Below, piece after piece: positions 54,852 through 63,231 of a stretch of 64,000 nucleotides of DNA (position 1 is the first letter of the stretch; each line of letters opens with the position of its first letter). The DNA is taken from assembly GCF_013373795.3 (NCBI RefSeq), contig NZ_CP088022.1, positions 2,356,001 through 2,420,000 on the forward strand. The letters run 5' to 3'. Below the pieces are notes generated by a model. That model was not told the origin of the DNA. It saw only the letters and a program-made list of their open reading frames with translations, and did not search any database. The position numbers and the translations under genes are program-made. Source of the DNA: Bradyrhizobium quebecense (GTDB taxonomy: Bacteria > Pseudomonadota > Alphaproteobacteria > Rhizobiales > Xanthobacteraceae).

Positions 54852-55803
54852 ATGGCTAAGCCGCTCTCGCCGGACCTTCGCCTTCGCATTATTCGGGCTG
54901 TGGAAGAGGAAGGCATGAGCTGTCGGGGCGCCGCCGGCCGGTTCGGCGTAGCGCCATCGACAGCGATCGAACTGGTCAACGAATGGCGCAGCACCGGCGC
55001 TTGTGAGGCGGGAGCGCAGGGCGGAGACAGACGTTCAGCTCGGATCGAGGGTCATGCTGCGGAGATCCTCTCCCTGGTCAAGGCTACGCCTGACATGACG
55101 CTGGCCGAGATCGCTGACCATCTCCTCAAAGTCCACGGCGAGCGTTTCGTGCCGAGCGTGGTCTGGCGATTCTTCGATCGCCGCAACATCACGTTCAAAA
55201 AAAACATCGCACGCCAGCGAGCAGGATCGGCCGGACGTGGCCGCTGAACGCGCGGCGTGGAAGGCATCTCAGCCTGAGATCGGCATCCATCGGTTGGTGT
55301 TTATCGACGAGACGGGAGCCTCGACCAAGATGGCGCGGCGCTATGGCCGCTCGCCGTACGGCCAGCGCTGTGTCGCAGCGCTCCCGCATGGTCATTGGAA
55401 GACGACGACCTTCGTCGGCGCGCTCAGAGCGACCGGCATGACTGCGCCGATGGTCCTTGACGGTCCCATGGATGGTCTGGCGTTCGAGGCTTACGTGACG
55501 CAAGTCCTCGTGCCGACACTCAGGCCCGGCGACATCGTGGTGATGGACAATCTCGCAGCACACAAGCGCGCCGAGGTCGGCATCGCAATCGATGCCGTGG
55601 GCGCCCAGCTCCTCTATTTGCCGCCTTATTCGCCCGACCTCAATCCGATCGAAATGGCCTTCGCCAAGCTCAAAGCCGCACTTCGAAAGGCCGCCGCCAG
55701 ATCAATCGAGGCTTTGGACAACGCTATTGCCACCGCCCTGACCGCCTTCACCGCCCAAAAGTGCCTGAACTTCTTCGCCGCAGCCGGTTATGACCGTGTC
55801 TGA
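54852..55803 (+). CDS. IS630-family transposase in two frames (frameshift expressed)
   Basis: A cut-and-paste DDE transposase. The first frame (54852-55247) gives the helix-turn-helix half ([45 protein letters not shown]). The second frame gives the catalytic half ([47 protein letters not shown]) with all three acidic residues. They join at an A8 run at 55197-55204, where losing one A yields [26 protein letters not shown], as expected for IS630 proteins. Known IS630 members use such slippage to make the full protein. Otherwise it is intact. Confidence 0.88.
55197..55204 (+). promoter_or_regulatory. A8 slippery run in IS630 transposase gene
   Basis: Eight consecutive A residues at the point where the two transposase frames must join. 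A net +1 shift (or RNA polymerase dropping one A) produces the full-length protein. No strong downstream stem-loop was recognised. Confidence 0.7.
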
Positions 55804-55815
55804 TCAGAATCTGCT

Positions 55816-57063
55816 CTAGCGCCGCAGCGCCGGCACCACCAGGAACGGGATCAGGCCGAGCACGACATTGACGAGGGCGAAGGCGATCAGCGGATTGTAG
55901 CTGTGGGTCCAATCATGGATCAGGCCGCCGCCCCAGGAGCCAAGCGCCGAGCCGAGGCCGCTGCCGATCATGATCGTCCCGTAGATCGTGCCGACGCGCT
56001 CGCCGCGGAAGATTTTCAGCGCGGTCGCGGTGATCAGCGGGCCGCGCGAGCCGATCATGCTGCCGAAGGAGATGATGAAGCCGGTCAGCAGCCAGTAGTT
56101 CGGATACCACTGCAACAGCCAGAGCAGGATGATGCCGACGATCGAGACGCCGTAGCTGAACAGCACGCTGGGACGGCGGCCGATGATGCCGTCAAGCGTG
56201 GACACGCCGAGCATGCCGACGAACAGCGCGACGCCGGAGAAGCCCCAGGCGGTCGCGGCCTGCAGCGGCGGGAAGCCAACATCGATCAGGTAGGCGACGA
56301 TCTGCGCCGTCAGTGCATACATCGCAACCGCGGTGAAGAAGAAGGTCGAGAACAGCGCCCAGAAGGCATGGTGGCGCATCGCGGCCAGCAACGTCCAGCC
56401 TTCTTCGGCGAGGCCGGCTTGAGCCTTCTTCACGATGTGTGGCGATCCGCCGGCGAGCAGCCGCCACGGCAGGAAGACCAGCGGGACAAGCAGGCTGAGC
56501 GCACTGACGCCGAACACCTGATAGGCCTCGCGCCAGCCGATGCGGTCGATCAGCACCTGCGACAGCGGCAGCAGCACCAAGAGGCCGGCGCCGGTCGCCG
56601 AATACATCACGGCCATGGCGGTCGGCAGCTTTGGCCCGAACCAGCGGCCGAGCAGGATCGAGTTCGAGACGTTGCCGATCAGCGCGGTGCCGAAGCCGAC
56701 ACAGAGGCCGACGCTGAGCTGGAATTGCCAGAGCTGCTCGGCGCGCGAGGCGATCAGGAATGCGCAGCCGAGCAGCGACAGGCCCAGCGCATAGACCACG
56801 CGCGGACCGGAGCGGTCGAACAGGCGCCCGACCAGGGGCGCGGTGAGGCCGCTGGCGAGCCAGGTCAGCGAATAGACCGACACGACAGAGGCGCGGTCCC
56901 AGCCGAAATTTTCCGAGATCGGTTTGAGGAAGACCGTGAAGCTGTCGCTGAGACCGCGCCCGAGCACCGACAGCACGAAGCAGAGCGCGAGCACGTTCAG
57001 CGCGACGCGCGACTGTTTCGCCGGCGCTGCAAGCGTGTCATTCGGAGGCGTGGTCTGATCCAT
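55816..57063 (-). CDS. Major facilitator superfamily carrier (monocarboxylate/OxlT-like)
   Basis: A 12-helix inner-membrane carrier of an organic acid or similar solute. The 415-residue protein begins with a polar N-tail, then VALNVLALCFVLSVLGRGLSDSFTVFLKPISENFGWDRASVVSVYS. It has APLVGRLFDRSGPRVVYALGLSLLG between helices 2 and 3, the usual MFS signature, and a cytoplasmic loop at about 205-230. The second half has FFFTAVAMYALTAQIVAYLIDVGFPPLQAA. The stop codon TAG lies on the junction with the IS630 end. A copy of its last 190 bases is at 47922. No regulator is adjacent. Confidence 0.9.
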   Translation of the reverse strand: MDQTTPPNDTLAAPAKQSRVALNVLALCFVLSVLGRGLSDSFTVFLKPISENFGWDRASVVSVYSLTWLASGLTAPLVGRLFDRSGPRVVYALGLSLLGCAFLIASRAEQLWQFQLSVGLCVGFGTALIGNVSNSILLGRWFGPKLPTAMAVMYSATGAGLLVLLPLSQVLIDRIGWREAYQVFGVSALSLLVPLVFLPWRLLAGGSPHIVKKAQAGLAEEGWTLLAAMRHHAFWALFSTFFFTAVAMYALTAQIVAYLIDVGFPPLQAATAWGFSGVALFVGMLGVSTLDGIIGRRPSVLFSYGVSIVGIILLWLLQWYPNYWLLTGFIISFGSMIGSRGPLITATALKIFRGERVGTIYGTIMIGSGLGSALGSWGGGLIHDWTHSYNPLIAFALVNVVLGLIPFLVVPALRR

Positions 57064-57119
57064 CGGAAAGCAAGGAGCGCGCTTTCCGCACTCCCTACAA
57101 CCGACAAATGCGAATGCGC

Positions 57120-58373
57120 CTATGCAGGCTTCAGCAGGACGTGCCGCTTCTTGCCGAGCGACAGCTTGACGACGCCTTCCGGCGTGAGATTGGCCGGCGT
57201 CAGCAGCATCTTCTCGTCGGTGACAGCGGCGTCGTTGACGCGCAGGCCGCCGCCCTTGATCTGCCGCCGCGCTTCGCCGTTGGACGCGACGAGCTCGGCC
57301 TTGACGAAGGCGGCCAGCACGCCGACGCCGGCTTCAAATTCGCCGCGCGGAATTTCCACCGTCGGCAGGGTTTCGGCCAGCGCGCCTTCCTCGAAGGTCC
57401 GGCGCGCGGTCTCGGCGGCTTCACTGGCCGCGTCGCGGCCATGGAGCAGGGCGGTGGCCTCGGTCGCCAACACCTTCTTGGCTTCGTTGATCTCGCTGCC
57501 ACCGAGCGCCGCGAGCTTGCCGATCTCGCTCATCGGCAGGATCGTGAACAGCTTGAGGAATTTGACGACGTCGGCGTCCTCGACATTGCGCCAATACTGC
57601 CAGAAGTCGTACGGCGAGAACTGGTCGGCGTTGAGCCACACCGCGCCCTTGGCGGTCTTGCCCATCTTGTCGCCGGAGGCGGTGGTCAGCAACGGCGTGG
57701 TCAGTGCGAACAGTTGCGGCGAGCCCATGCGGCGGCCGAGATCGACGCCATTGACGATGTTGCCCCACTGATCGGAGCCGCCCATTTGCAGCCGGCAGCC
57801 GGCGCGGCGCGACAGCTCGACGAAGTCGTAGGCCTGGCAGACCATGTAGTTGAATTCGATGAAGCTCATCTCCTGCTCGCGCTCGAGCCGGAGCCGCACC
57901 GAATCCATCGTCAGCATGCGGTTGACCGAGAAATGCCGGCCGATGTCGCGCAGCATCTCGATCCAGTTCAGCTTGGTCAGCCACTCGGCGTTGTCCAGCA
58001 TGATGGCGTCGGAAGGCCCATTGCCATAGCGCAGCACCTTGGCGAACACGCCGCGGATCGAGGCCTTGTTGGCTTCAATCTCTGCGACCGTGCGCATCGC
58101 GCGCGTCTCGTCCTTGCCGGAGGGGTCGCCGACCATCGTGGTGCCGCCGCCCATCAATGTTATCGGCTTGTTGCCGCTCTGTTGCAGCCAGTACAGCATC
58201 ATCATGGTGAGGAAGTTGCCGATGTGCAGCGACGGCGCGGTGCAGTCATAGCCGACATAGGCGGTCGCCTCGCCCTTCGCGGCAAGCGCGTCGAGGCCCT
58301 CGAAATCGGAGCACTGGTGGACGAAGCCGCGTTCCTGTAGAGTGTTCAGGAAATCCGATTTAAATGCAGTCAT
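57120..58373 (-). CDS. tyrS: Tyrosyl-tRNA synthetase
   Basis: Charges tRNA-Tyr. The 417-residue class I synthetase has [16 protein letters not shown] (HIGH-type motif HIGN), DPSGKDETR, the tyrosine-recognition region [32 protein letters not shown], and the KMSKS-type motif [14 protein letters not shown]. The C-terminal S4-like domain ends [43 protein letters not shown]. All catalytic motifs are present. It is on the minus strand, with the MFS gene 56 bases downstream, and divergent from anmK; tyrS next to anmK is common in alphaproteobacteria. Confidence 0.98.
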   Translation of the reverse strand: MTAFKSDFLNTLQERGFVHQCSDFEGLDALAAKGEATAYVGYDCTAPSLHIGNFLTMMMLYWLQQSGNKPITLMGGGTTMVGDPSGKDETRAMRTVAEIEANKASIRGVFAKVLRYGNGPSDAIMLDNAEWLTKLNWIEMLRDIGRHFSVNRMLTMDSVRLRLEREQEMSFIEFNYMVCQAYDFVELSRRAGCRLQMGGSDQWGNIVNGVDLGRRMGSPQLFALTTPLLTTASGDKMGKTAKGAVWLNADQFSPYDFWQYWRNVEDADVVKFLKLFTILPMSEIGKLAALGGSEINEAKKVLATEATALLHGRDAASEAAETARRTFEEGALAETLPTVEIPRGEFEAGVGVLAAFVKAELVASNGEARRQIKGGGLRVNDAAVTDEKMLLTPANLTPEGVVKLSLGKKRHVLLKPA

Positions 58374-58525
58374 TTGTCGGCGAGCCAGATCATTCTTGTT
58401 TTACGGTTTTTGCGTCTATTTGCGGAACCTTGATGCTTGAGGCTGCCGCAGGCGGACGCGCAGTGGCATTATAGGATGTACTTGTTTGAGACAAGCCGGG
58501 GGTTCCCGGCTGGGGCGCTTCCACA

Positions 58526-59629
58526 ATGATGTTAACGGCACTCGGTCTGATGAGCGGGACCTCGCTCGACGGGGTCGACGTGGCACTGATCGAGACCGAC
58601 GGCCGCCAGATCAAGGCCTTCGGGCCGACGGGCTATCGCCCCTATACCGACAGCGAGCGCAGCCTGCTGCGCCAGGCGCTCACCGAGGCCGTCCATCTGA
58701 CACAGCGCGACGCCCGGCCGGGGATATTGCGGCAGGCCGAGCAGGTTGTCACGTCAGCCCATGCCGAGGCGGTCGCCAGCTTCATGGCGCAGACCCGGAT
58801 CTCCGCCCAGGACATCGACATCGTCGGGTTCCATGGCCAGACCGTGCTGCATCGCCCCGAGCGGAGGTTGACGGTCCAGATCGGCGATGCCCTGGCGCTC
58901 GCCAAAGCGATCCACATTCCGGTGATGCATGATTTCCGCGCCGCCGACGTCGAGGCCGGCGGGCAGGGTGCTCCGCTCGTGCCGGTCTACCACCGTGCGC
59001 TGGCGCAATCGCTGAACCGCGAGGGGCCGACCGTCGTGGTCAATATCGGCGGCGTCTCCAACATCACCTATATCGACGGAACCGACACGCTGATCGCCTG
59101 CGACACCGGGCCCGGCAATGCGCTGCTCGACGACTTCATGTTCCGCCAGATGCATCAGCCGTTCGACACCGCCGGCAAGTTCGCGGCGCTGGGCAAACCG
59201 GACGAAGCCTGGATCGCACGGGCGCTCAAGCTGCCGTTCTTCGCGCTGCCACCGCCGAAATCGCTCGACCGCAACGACTTCGCCGGCCTGAAGCTCGGTG
59301 CCGTGGCGCCGGCCGATGGCGCGGCGACGCTGACCGCTTTCACGGCTGCCGCGATCGCCCGCGTCGTGCCGCTGCTGCCGAAACGGCCGAAGAGCTGGAT
59401 CATCTGCGGCGGCGGCGCCTCCAACCTCACGATGATGCGGATGCTGCGCGAGCGCCTGGCGCCGGCAACCGTCGAGCCCGCCGAGGCGCTTGGCTGGGCG
59501 GCGGACGCGATCGAGGCGCAGGCCTTCGGCTTCCTTGCCGCGCGCGGCATGAAGGGGCTGCCGCTGAGCTACCCCGCCACCACGGGGGTGCCGATCCCGA
59601 TGACCGGGGGCATCATCGCGCGACCGTGA
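58526..59629 (+). CDS. anmK: Anhydro-N-acetylmuramic acid kinase
   Basis: Phosphorylates and opens 1,6-anhydro-MurNAc in cell-wall recycling. The 367-residue protein shows the phosphate-binding N-terminus TALGLMSGTSLDGVDVALIETDG, VGFHGQTVLHRP, the catalytic Asp region HDFRAADVEAGGQGAPLVPVYH, NIGGVSNITYID, DTGPGNALLDDF and CGGGASNLTMM. The length and motifs match AnmK. It is transcribed divergently from tyrS; the GST gene follows after an 82-base promoter region. Confidence 0.97.
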   Translation: MMLTALGLMSGTSLDGVDVALIETDGRQIKAFGPTGYRPYTDSERSLLRQALTEAVHLTQRDARPGILRQAEQVVTSAHAEAVASFMAQTRISAQDIDIVGFHGQTVLHRPERRLTVQIGDALALAKAIHIPVMHDFRAADVEAGGQGAPLVPVYHRALAQSLNREGPTVVVNIGGVSNITYIDGTDTLIACDTGPGNALLDDFMFRQMHQPFDTAGKFAALGKPDEAWIARALKLPFFALPPPKSLDRNDFAGLKLGAVAPADGAATLTAFTAAAIARVVPLLPKRPKSWIICGGGASNLTMMRMLRERLAPATVEPAEALGWAADAIEAQAFGFLAARGMKGLPLSYPATTGVPIPMTGGIIARP

Positions 59630-59631
59630 TT

Positions 59632-59696
59632 TAGATGCAAATGCATCTACCTTGACAGTTCCATGCCGCAGCATTTAATTCGATGCAGTTGCATTG
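59632..59696 (+). promoter_or_regulatory. Promoter flanked by two palindromic operators (GST-sugE)
   Basis: Perfect palindrome TAGATGCA-AA-TGCATCTA at 59632-59649; TTGACA (-35) at 59652-59657; 16-base spacer; TTTAAT (-10) at 59674-59679; second palindrome ATGCA-GT-TGCAT at 59683-59694, near the start site. Both operators have the same two-base centre, and their centres are 48 bases apart. This suits a dimeric MarR-type repressor. The regulator gene is not in the window. Confidence 0.75.
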
Positions 59697-59711
59697 AACG
59701 CGAGGTTCGTC

Positions 59712-60389
59712 ATGGCCGCCCTGAAGCTGATCAGCCACAAGCTCTGTCCCTATGTGCAACGCGCGGTGATCGCGCTGCATGAGAAGGGCGTGCCGTTCGA
59801 GCGGATCGATATCGATCTCGCCAACAAGCCCGACTGGTTCCTGAAGATCTCGCCGCTCGGCAAGGTGCCGGTGCTGGTCGTGACCGGCGACGACGGCAAG
59901 GAAGTCGCGCTGTTCGAGAGCAACGTGATCTGTGAGTACATCGAGGAGACGCAAGGTGGCGCCAAGCTGCATCCCGAGAACGCGCTGACGCGCGCCGAGC
60001 ATCGCGCCTGGATGGAGTTCGGCTCGGCCATTCTCGGCGACCTCTGGGGGCTCGAGACTGCGACCGATGCCGCGACCTTCGAGAGCAAGCGGCAGGCGGT
60101 CGCCGCAAAGTTCGCGCGCGTGGAGGCTGCGCTCGGCGCGGGTCCGTTCTTCGCGGGCGACAGGTTCAGCCTGGTGGATGCGGTGTTCGCGCCGGTCTTC
60201 CGCTATTTCGATCTGTTCGACCAGCTGACCGATCTCGCCGTTTTCACCCACACGCCAAAACTTCGCGCCTGGCGCAGTGCGCTGGCGCAGCGGCCGAGCG
60301 TGCGCAGCGCCGTTTCACCTGATTATCCCGCGCTGCTGCATGCGTTCCTGGTCGGCCACCGCGCGCACATGCTGAAGCTTGCCGCGTAA
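59712..60389 (+). CDS. Glutathione S-transferase family protein
   Basis: Conjugates or reduces with glutathione, probably in detoxification. ATG 59712 has GAGG six bases before it; an earlier ATG at 59694 would overlap the second operator. The 225-residue protein has an N-terminal thioredoxin-like domain with SHKLCPYVQRAVIALHEKGVPFERIDID (Cys as in the CPYV group), the GSH loop GKVPVLV and the Ser-containing VALFESNVICEYIEE. The C-terminal helical domain has GDRFSLVDAVFAPVFRYFD. The exporter gene starts 3 bases after its stop, so the two share the operator-flanked promoter. Confidence 0.92.
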   Translation: MAALKLISHKLCPYVQRAVIALHEKGVPFERIDIDLANKPDWFLKISPLGKVPVLVVTGDDGKEVALFESNVICEYIEETQGGAKLHPENALTRAEHRAWMEFGSAILGDLWGLETATDAATFESKRQAVAAKFARVEAALGAGPFFAGDRFSLVDAVFAPVFRYFDLFDQLTDLAVFTHTPKLRAWRSALAQRPSVRSAVSPDYPALLHAFLVGHRAHMLKLAA

Positions 60390-60392
60390 GCC

Positions 60393-60722
60393 ATGTCGCA
60401 CTCCATTGCCTGGATCGCGCTGGTCGTTGCCGGTCTTCTCGACGTCGGCTGGGCCATCTCGATGAAATATGCCGAAGGTTATACGCGCCTCGGCTGGACG
60501 CTGGTCTCGCTCGCACTGCTCGCCGCGTTCGTGTTCCTGCTCGGGCGCGCGTTGCAGGTGCTCGGCGTCGGCATCGCCTACACGGTATGGACCGGCATCG
60601 GCGCGGTCGGCACGCTGACCATGGGCGTGTTGCTGTTCAACGAAGCCTTGAACCCGATGAAGGTCGCCGGGATCGCACTGGTGCTGGTCGGCATCGCCGC
60701 ACTGAAATTCGCGCCGGAGTAG
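60393..60722 (+). CDS. Small multidrug resistance protein, SugE/Gdx-like
   Basis: A four-helix inner-membrane transporter; Gdx members export guanidinium. The 109-residue protein matches the family (SIAWIALVVAGLLDVGWAISMKYAEGYTRLGW, TAYTVWTGIG-like AYTVWTGIGAVGTLTMGVLLFNEALNP). The essential membrane Glu of helix 1 (normally LLEV) is Asp17 here, an uncommon change. It is the second gene of the operator-controlled GST pair and starts 3 bases after the GST stop. Guanidinium specificity is not proven. Confidence 0.88.
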   Translation: MSHSIAWIALVVAGLLDVGWAISMKYAEGYTRLGWTLVSLALLAAFVFLLGRALQVLGVGIAYTVWTGIGAVGTLTMGVLLFNEALNPMKVAGIALVLVGIAALKFAPE

Positions 60723-60730
60723 GTGGCTTC

Positions 60731-60853
60731 GTAGCCCGGATGGAGCGAAGCGCAATCCGGGGCAGGTCTAACCGCGGAGGCAGTGGTCCCGGATTTCGCG
60801 GAGCCTGTCATCGGGCGCGCGTTCGCGCGACCCGTTGGCTCCATCCGGGCTAC
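60731..60853. repeat. Long palindromic repeat (GTAGCCCGGATGGAGC ends)
   Basis: The left end GTAGCCCGGATGGAGC (60731) is the reverse complement of 60838-60853 (16 of 16). Inner parts hold further short inverted segments (ATCCGGGG/CCCGGATT). It lies between the convergent sugE-like and hydrolase genes and may help terminate both. This sequence type is a common dispersed repeat in Bradyrhizobium. Confidence 0.85.
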
Positions 60854-60867
60854 CAGAGCGGCGTCGC

Positions 60868-61515
60868 TCAGCGCACGTTGGCGAGGCGCATGTCCAGATA
60901 GCCGGTCACCGTCTCCATCAGCGGCTCGAGCTTGCCGTCGAAGAAGTGGTTGGCGCCGGGGATGACCTGCTGGTCGATCACGATGCCCTTCTGCGTCTTC
61001 AGCTTCTCGACCAGCGTGTTGACGTCCTTGGGCGGCACCACGGCATCCTTGTCGCCGTGTACGATCAGGCCCGACGACGGGCAGGGCGCGAGAAACGAGA
61101 AGTCGTAGAGATTGGCGGGTGGCGCGATCGAGATGAATCCCTCGACCTCCGGCCGGCGCATCAGAAGCTGCATGCCGATCCATGCGCCGAACGAGAAACC
61201 CGCAACCCAGCAAGCGCGCGCCTCCGGATTGATCGCCTGCGCCCAGTCGAGCGCGCTCGCGGCATCGGACAATTCGCCGGTGCCGTGATCGAACGAGCCC
61301 TGGCTGCGACCGACGCCACGGAAGTTGAAGCGCAGCACCGAGAAGCCGCGATGCGCGAACGCGTAATAGCACTGGTAGACGATCTGGTGGTTCATCGTGC
61401 CGTGGAACTGCGGATGCGGATGCAGGATCATCGCAATCGGCGCGTTCTTCTGCTTGGCCGGGTGATAGCGGCCCTCGAGACGGCCAGCAGGGCCGGTGAA
61501 AATGACTTCAGGCAT
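60868..61515 (-). CDS. Alpha/beta hydrolase
   Basis: A serine hydrolase of unknown substrate. ATG 61515 was chosen for its AAGGGAAC site; the frame extends further upstream without a start signal. The 215-residue protein begins MPEVIFTGPAGRLEGRYHP, then has the oxyanion region ILHPHPQFHGTMNHQ, VLRFNFRGVGRSQG and the nucleophile elbow GFSFGAWIG. It ends with HGDKDAVVPPKDVNTL (Asp) and IPGANHFFDGKLE (His). This matches the KANL3/Tex30 or dienelactone hydrolase-like group. No neighbour hints at its substrate. Confidence 0.9.
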   Translation of the reverse strand: MPEVIFTGPAGRLEGRYHPAKQKNAPIAMILHPHPQFHGTMNHQIVYQCYYAFAHRGFSVLRFNFRGVGRSQGSFDHGTGELSDAASALDWAQAINPEARACWVAGFSFGAWIGMQLLMRRPEVEGFISIAPPANLYDFSFLAPCPSSGLIVHGDKDAVVPPKDVNTLVEKLKTQKGIVIDQQVIPGANHFFDGKLEPLMETVTGYLDMRLANVR

Positions 61516-61518
61516 TGT

Positions 61519-61563
61519 GTTCCCTTGATTGACGCGTTCCCTTGATTGACGTCGATCAATCAA
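61519..61563. promoter_or_regulatory. 17-bp tandem repeat and FNR/FixK-like box before the hydrolase gene
   Basis: GTTCCCTTGATTGACGC (61519-61535) is repeated at 61536-61552 with one change, duplicating the hydrolase RBS. TTGATTGA-CGTCGA-TCAATCAA spans 61542-61563. Its core TTGA-N6-TCAA equals the FNR/FixK consensus. Regulation by oxygen through this box is inference. Confidence 0.5.
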
Positions 61564-61978
61564 CCGGTTGGAGCCATCTTCGGCGACGGGCGCGAGCAGA
61601 GCGGCTCATGATGAAATCAGCGCAGGCGCCGCCGGGCGGCACGCTGGAAGGCCTTCTAGCATGACGCAAGGGGCAAAAATCAAGGAAATTGTGCCGCTTG
61701 GCAGAGGCTAATCCGCTCCGTGACGCGTGCGCAGCCGGCGCGTCGGCGGCGACCCGGATCAACACGCCGAATTGCTCGTTGGCTACCTGAAGTTTTGGTT
61801 TGTCATATTGCTATCGCGCGCGGCGCGCAGGCAGATGTCTTGCCAGGCAACACGATGGGACTCCCGGCCGAGCGTGAAAAATCTCCCGCATTGGTGACTC
61901 TGATCTGGTCTCGCTGCCCGACTGTCGTTATGTCGCAATGGAAGGCCGCAACCACGGTGGTTGCCGCGGACAAGCTCG
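61564..61978. other. Intergenic region before the suf cluster
   Basis: No gene is supported in these 415 bases. In many relatives an iscR-like gene precedes the cysteine desulfurase; none is present here. No clear terminator or Fe-responsive box was recognised. Confidence 0.4.
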
Positions 61979-63136
61979 ATGGCCGATCGCGTCTATCTCG
62001 ACTGGAATGCCACAACGCCACTTCGCCAGGAGGCAAAGGCGGCGATGGCTGCTGCATGGGAATTGAGCGGCAATCCGTCCTCGGTGCACAGCGAGGGACG
62101 CCGCGCGCGCCGGCTGGTCGAGGATGCCCGCAATGCGGTGGCGAATGCGGTCGGCGGCCGGCCGCAGGACGTCGTGTTTCTCTCCGGCGGGACCGAAGCC
62201 AATGCGCTCGCATTGACGCCGGGACTGCGCCGCGGTGCAGGCGCGCCGGTCAGCCGGCTCCTGGTGTCCGCGATCGAGCATGCGTCTGTCCTCGCGGGCG
62301 GACGGTTTGCGCGTGAGGCCACCCTCGCGATCAATGTCACGCGCGCCGGGGTGATCGATCTCGATCATCTGCGTGCGCTGCTGGCCGACGGTGCGCCCGC
62401 ATTGGTCTCGGTGATGCTGGCGAACAACGAGACCGGCGCCATCCAGCCGGTGGCTGACGTCGCCGAGATCGTCCACGCGGCCGGTGGCCTGGCGCATGTC
62501 GATGCGATCCAGGCGTTCGGCAAGATTCCGTTCGATCTCGCCTCGACCCAGGCCGATCTGGTGACGCTGTCGGCGCACAAGATCGGTGGACCGAAGGGCG
62601 CAGGCGCACTGGTGCTTGCCGAAGGCGTCGAAGGACTGGAGGCGTTCCTGCGCGGCGGCGGGCAGGAGCTCGGACGACGGGCAGGGACCGAGAACGTCGC
62701 AGGGATTGCCGGCTTTGGTGCGGCCGCGAAGGCCGCGATGGTGGCGCTGAAGGCCGACGCCGCCGGCGTCAGGGGACTGCGCGACCGGCTCGAGCACGGG
62801 CTGCGGCAGACGCCGGACGTGGTGGTCTTCTCCGATAACGTAGAGCGGTTGCCGAATACCGTTCTGTTCACGGCGCCCGGCATGAAGGCCGAAACGGCGG
62901 TCATCGGATTCGACCTGGCGGGGGTAGCGGTGTCTTCCGGTTCCGCTTGCTCGTCGGGCAAGGTCCAGCCGTCCCACGTCCTGGAGGCAATGGGATACCG
63001 TCAAGAGGTGTCCCAGGGAGCGGTGCGGCTCAGTCTTGGCTGGTCTACCACGGAGACAGACGTGGATTTGGCCCTCAAGGCTTGGCGAAAGCTCGCCGAT
63101 ACCTTAGTTAAGGGAGCGCGACGAAACACAGCTTGA
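61979..63136 (+). CDS. Cysteine desulfurase
   Basis: Takes sulfur from cysteine for iron-sulfur cluster assembly (NifS/IscS class). The 385-residue protein starts at ATG 61979; a TTG six codons earlier is an alternative. It shows YLDWNATTPLRQEA, LSGGTEANALAL, ANNETGAIQPV, HVDAIQAFGK, the PLP lysine K201 in SAHKIGGPKGAG, GRRAGTENVAG and the catalytic C324 in SSGSACSSGKVQPSHVLEAMG. The sufB gene follows after 95 bases, so it is the first gene of a suf-type operon and supplies its sulfur. The gene name could be iscS- or nifS-like and is left blank. Confidence 0.95.
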   Translation: MADRVYLDWNATTPLRQEAKAAMAAAWELSGNPSSVHSEGRRARRLVEDARNAVANAVGGRPQDVVFLSGGTEANALALTPGLRRGAGAPVSRLLVSAIEHASVLAGGRFAREATLAINVTRAGVIDLDHLRALLADGAPALVSVMLANNETGAIQPVADVAEIVHAAGGLAHVDAIQAFGKIPFDLASTQADLVTLSAHKIGGPKGAGALVLAEGVEGLEAFLRGGGQELGRRAGTENVAGIAGFGAAAKAAMVALKADAAGVRGLRDRLEHGLRQTPDVVVFSDNVERLPNTVLFTAPGMKAETAVIGFDLAGVAVSSGSACSSGKVQPSHVLEAMGYRQEVSQGAVRLSLGWSTTETDVDLALKAWRKLADTLVKGARRNTA

Positions 63137-63231
63137 ACAGTTCTAAGCGGGTGATTTCGTCTTCAAAGCATCGTAAGAGACTTCGGAACTTGAGATCCAC
63201 CGCGGTCCTTGAAACCGCGAGCGGAGGATTG

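Larger units (their letters stand above)
52187..55816. mobile_element. IS630-family element interrupted by an IS91-family element
   Basis: Ends GAGCATTTTCTGACCTG (52187) and, inverted, GAGCAGATTCTGATCAG (ending 55816) agree at 13 of 17 positions. Each end is flanked by TA (52185-52186 and 55817-55818), the known IS630 target duplication. The IS630 transposase lies near the right end; the left part of the element was split by the IS91 insertion at GAAC. The G of the MFS stop codon TAG is the outermost base of the right end. Confidence 0.75.

Noticed and set aside
57655..57680. KMGKT instead of KMSKS in TyrS as a lost motif
   Set aside because: KMGKT is a known form of the motif in bacterial TyrS; not an anomaly.
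55903..57771. 622-codon frame opposite the MFS and tyrS genes
   Set aside because: Spans two unrelated real genes on the other strand and has no recognisable protein features.
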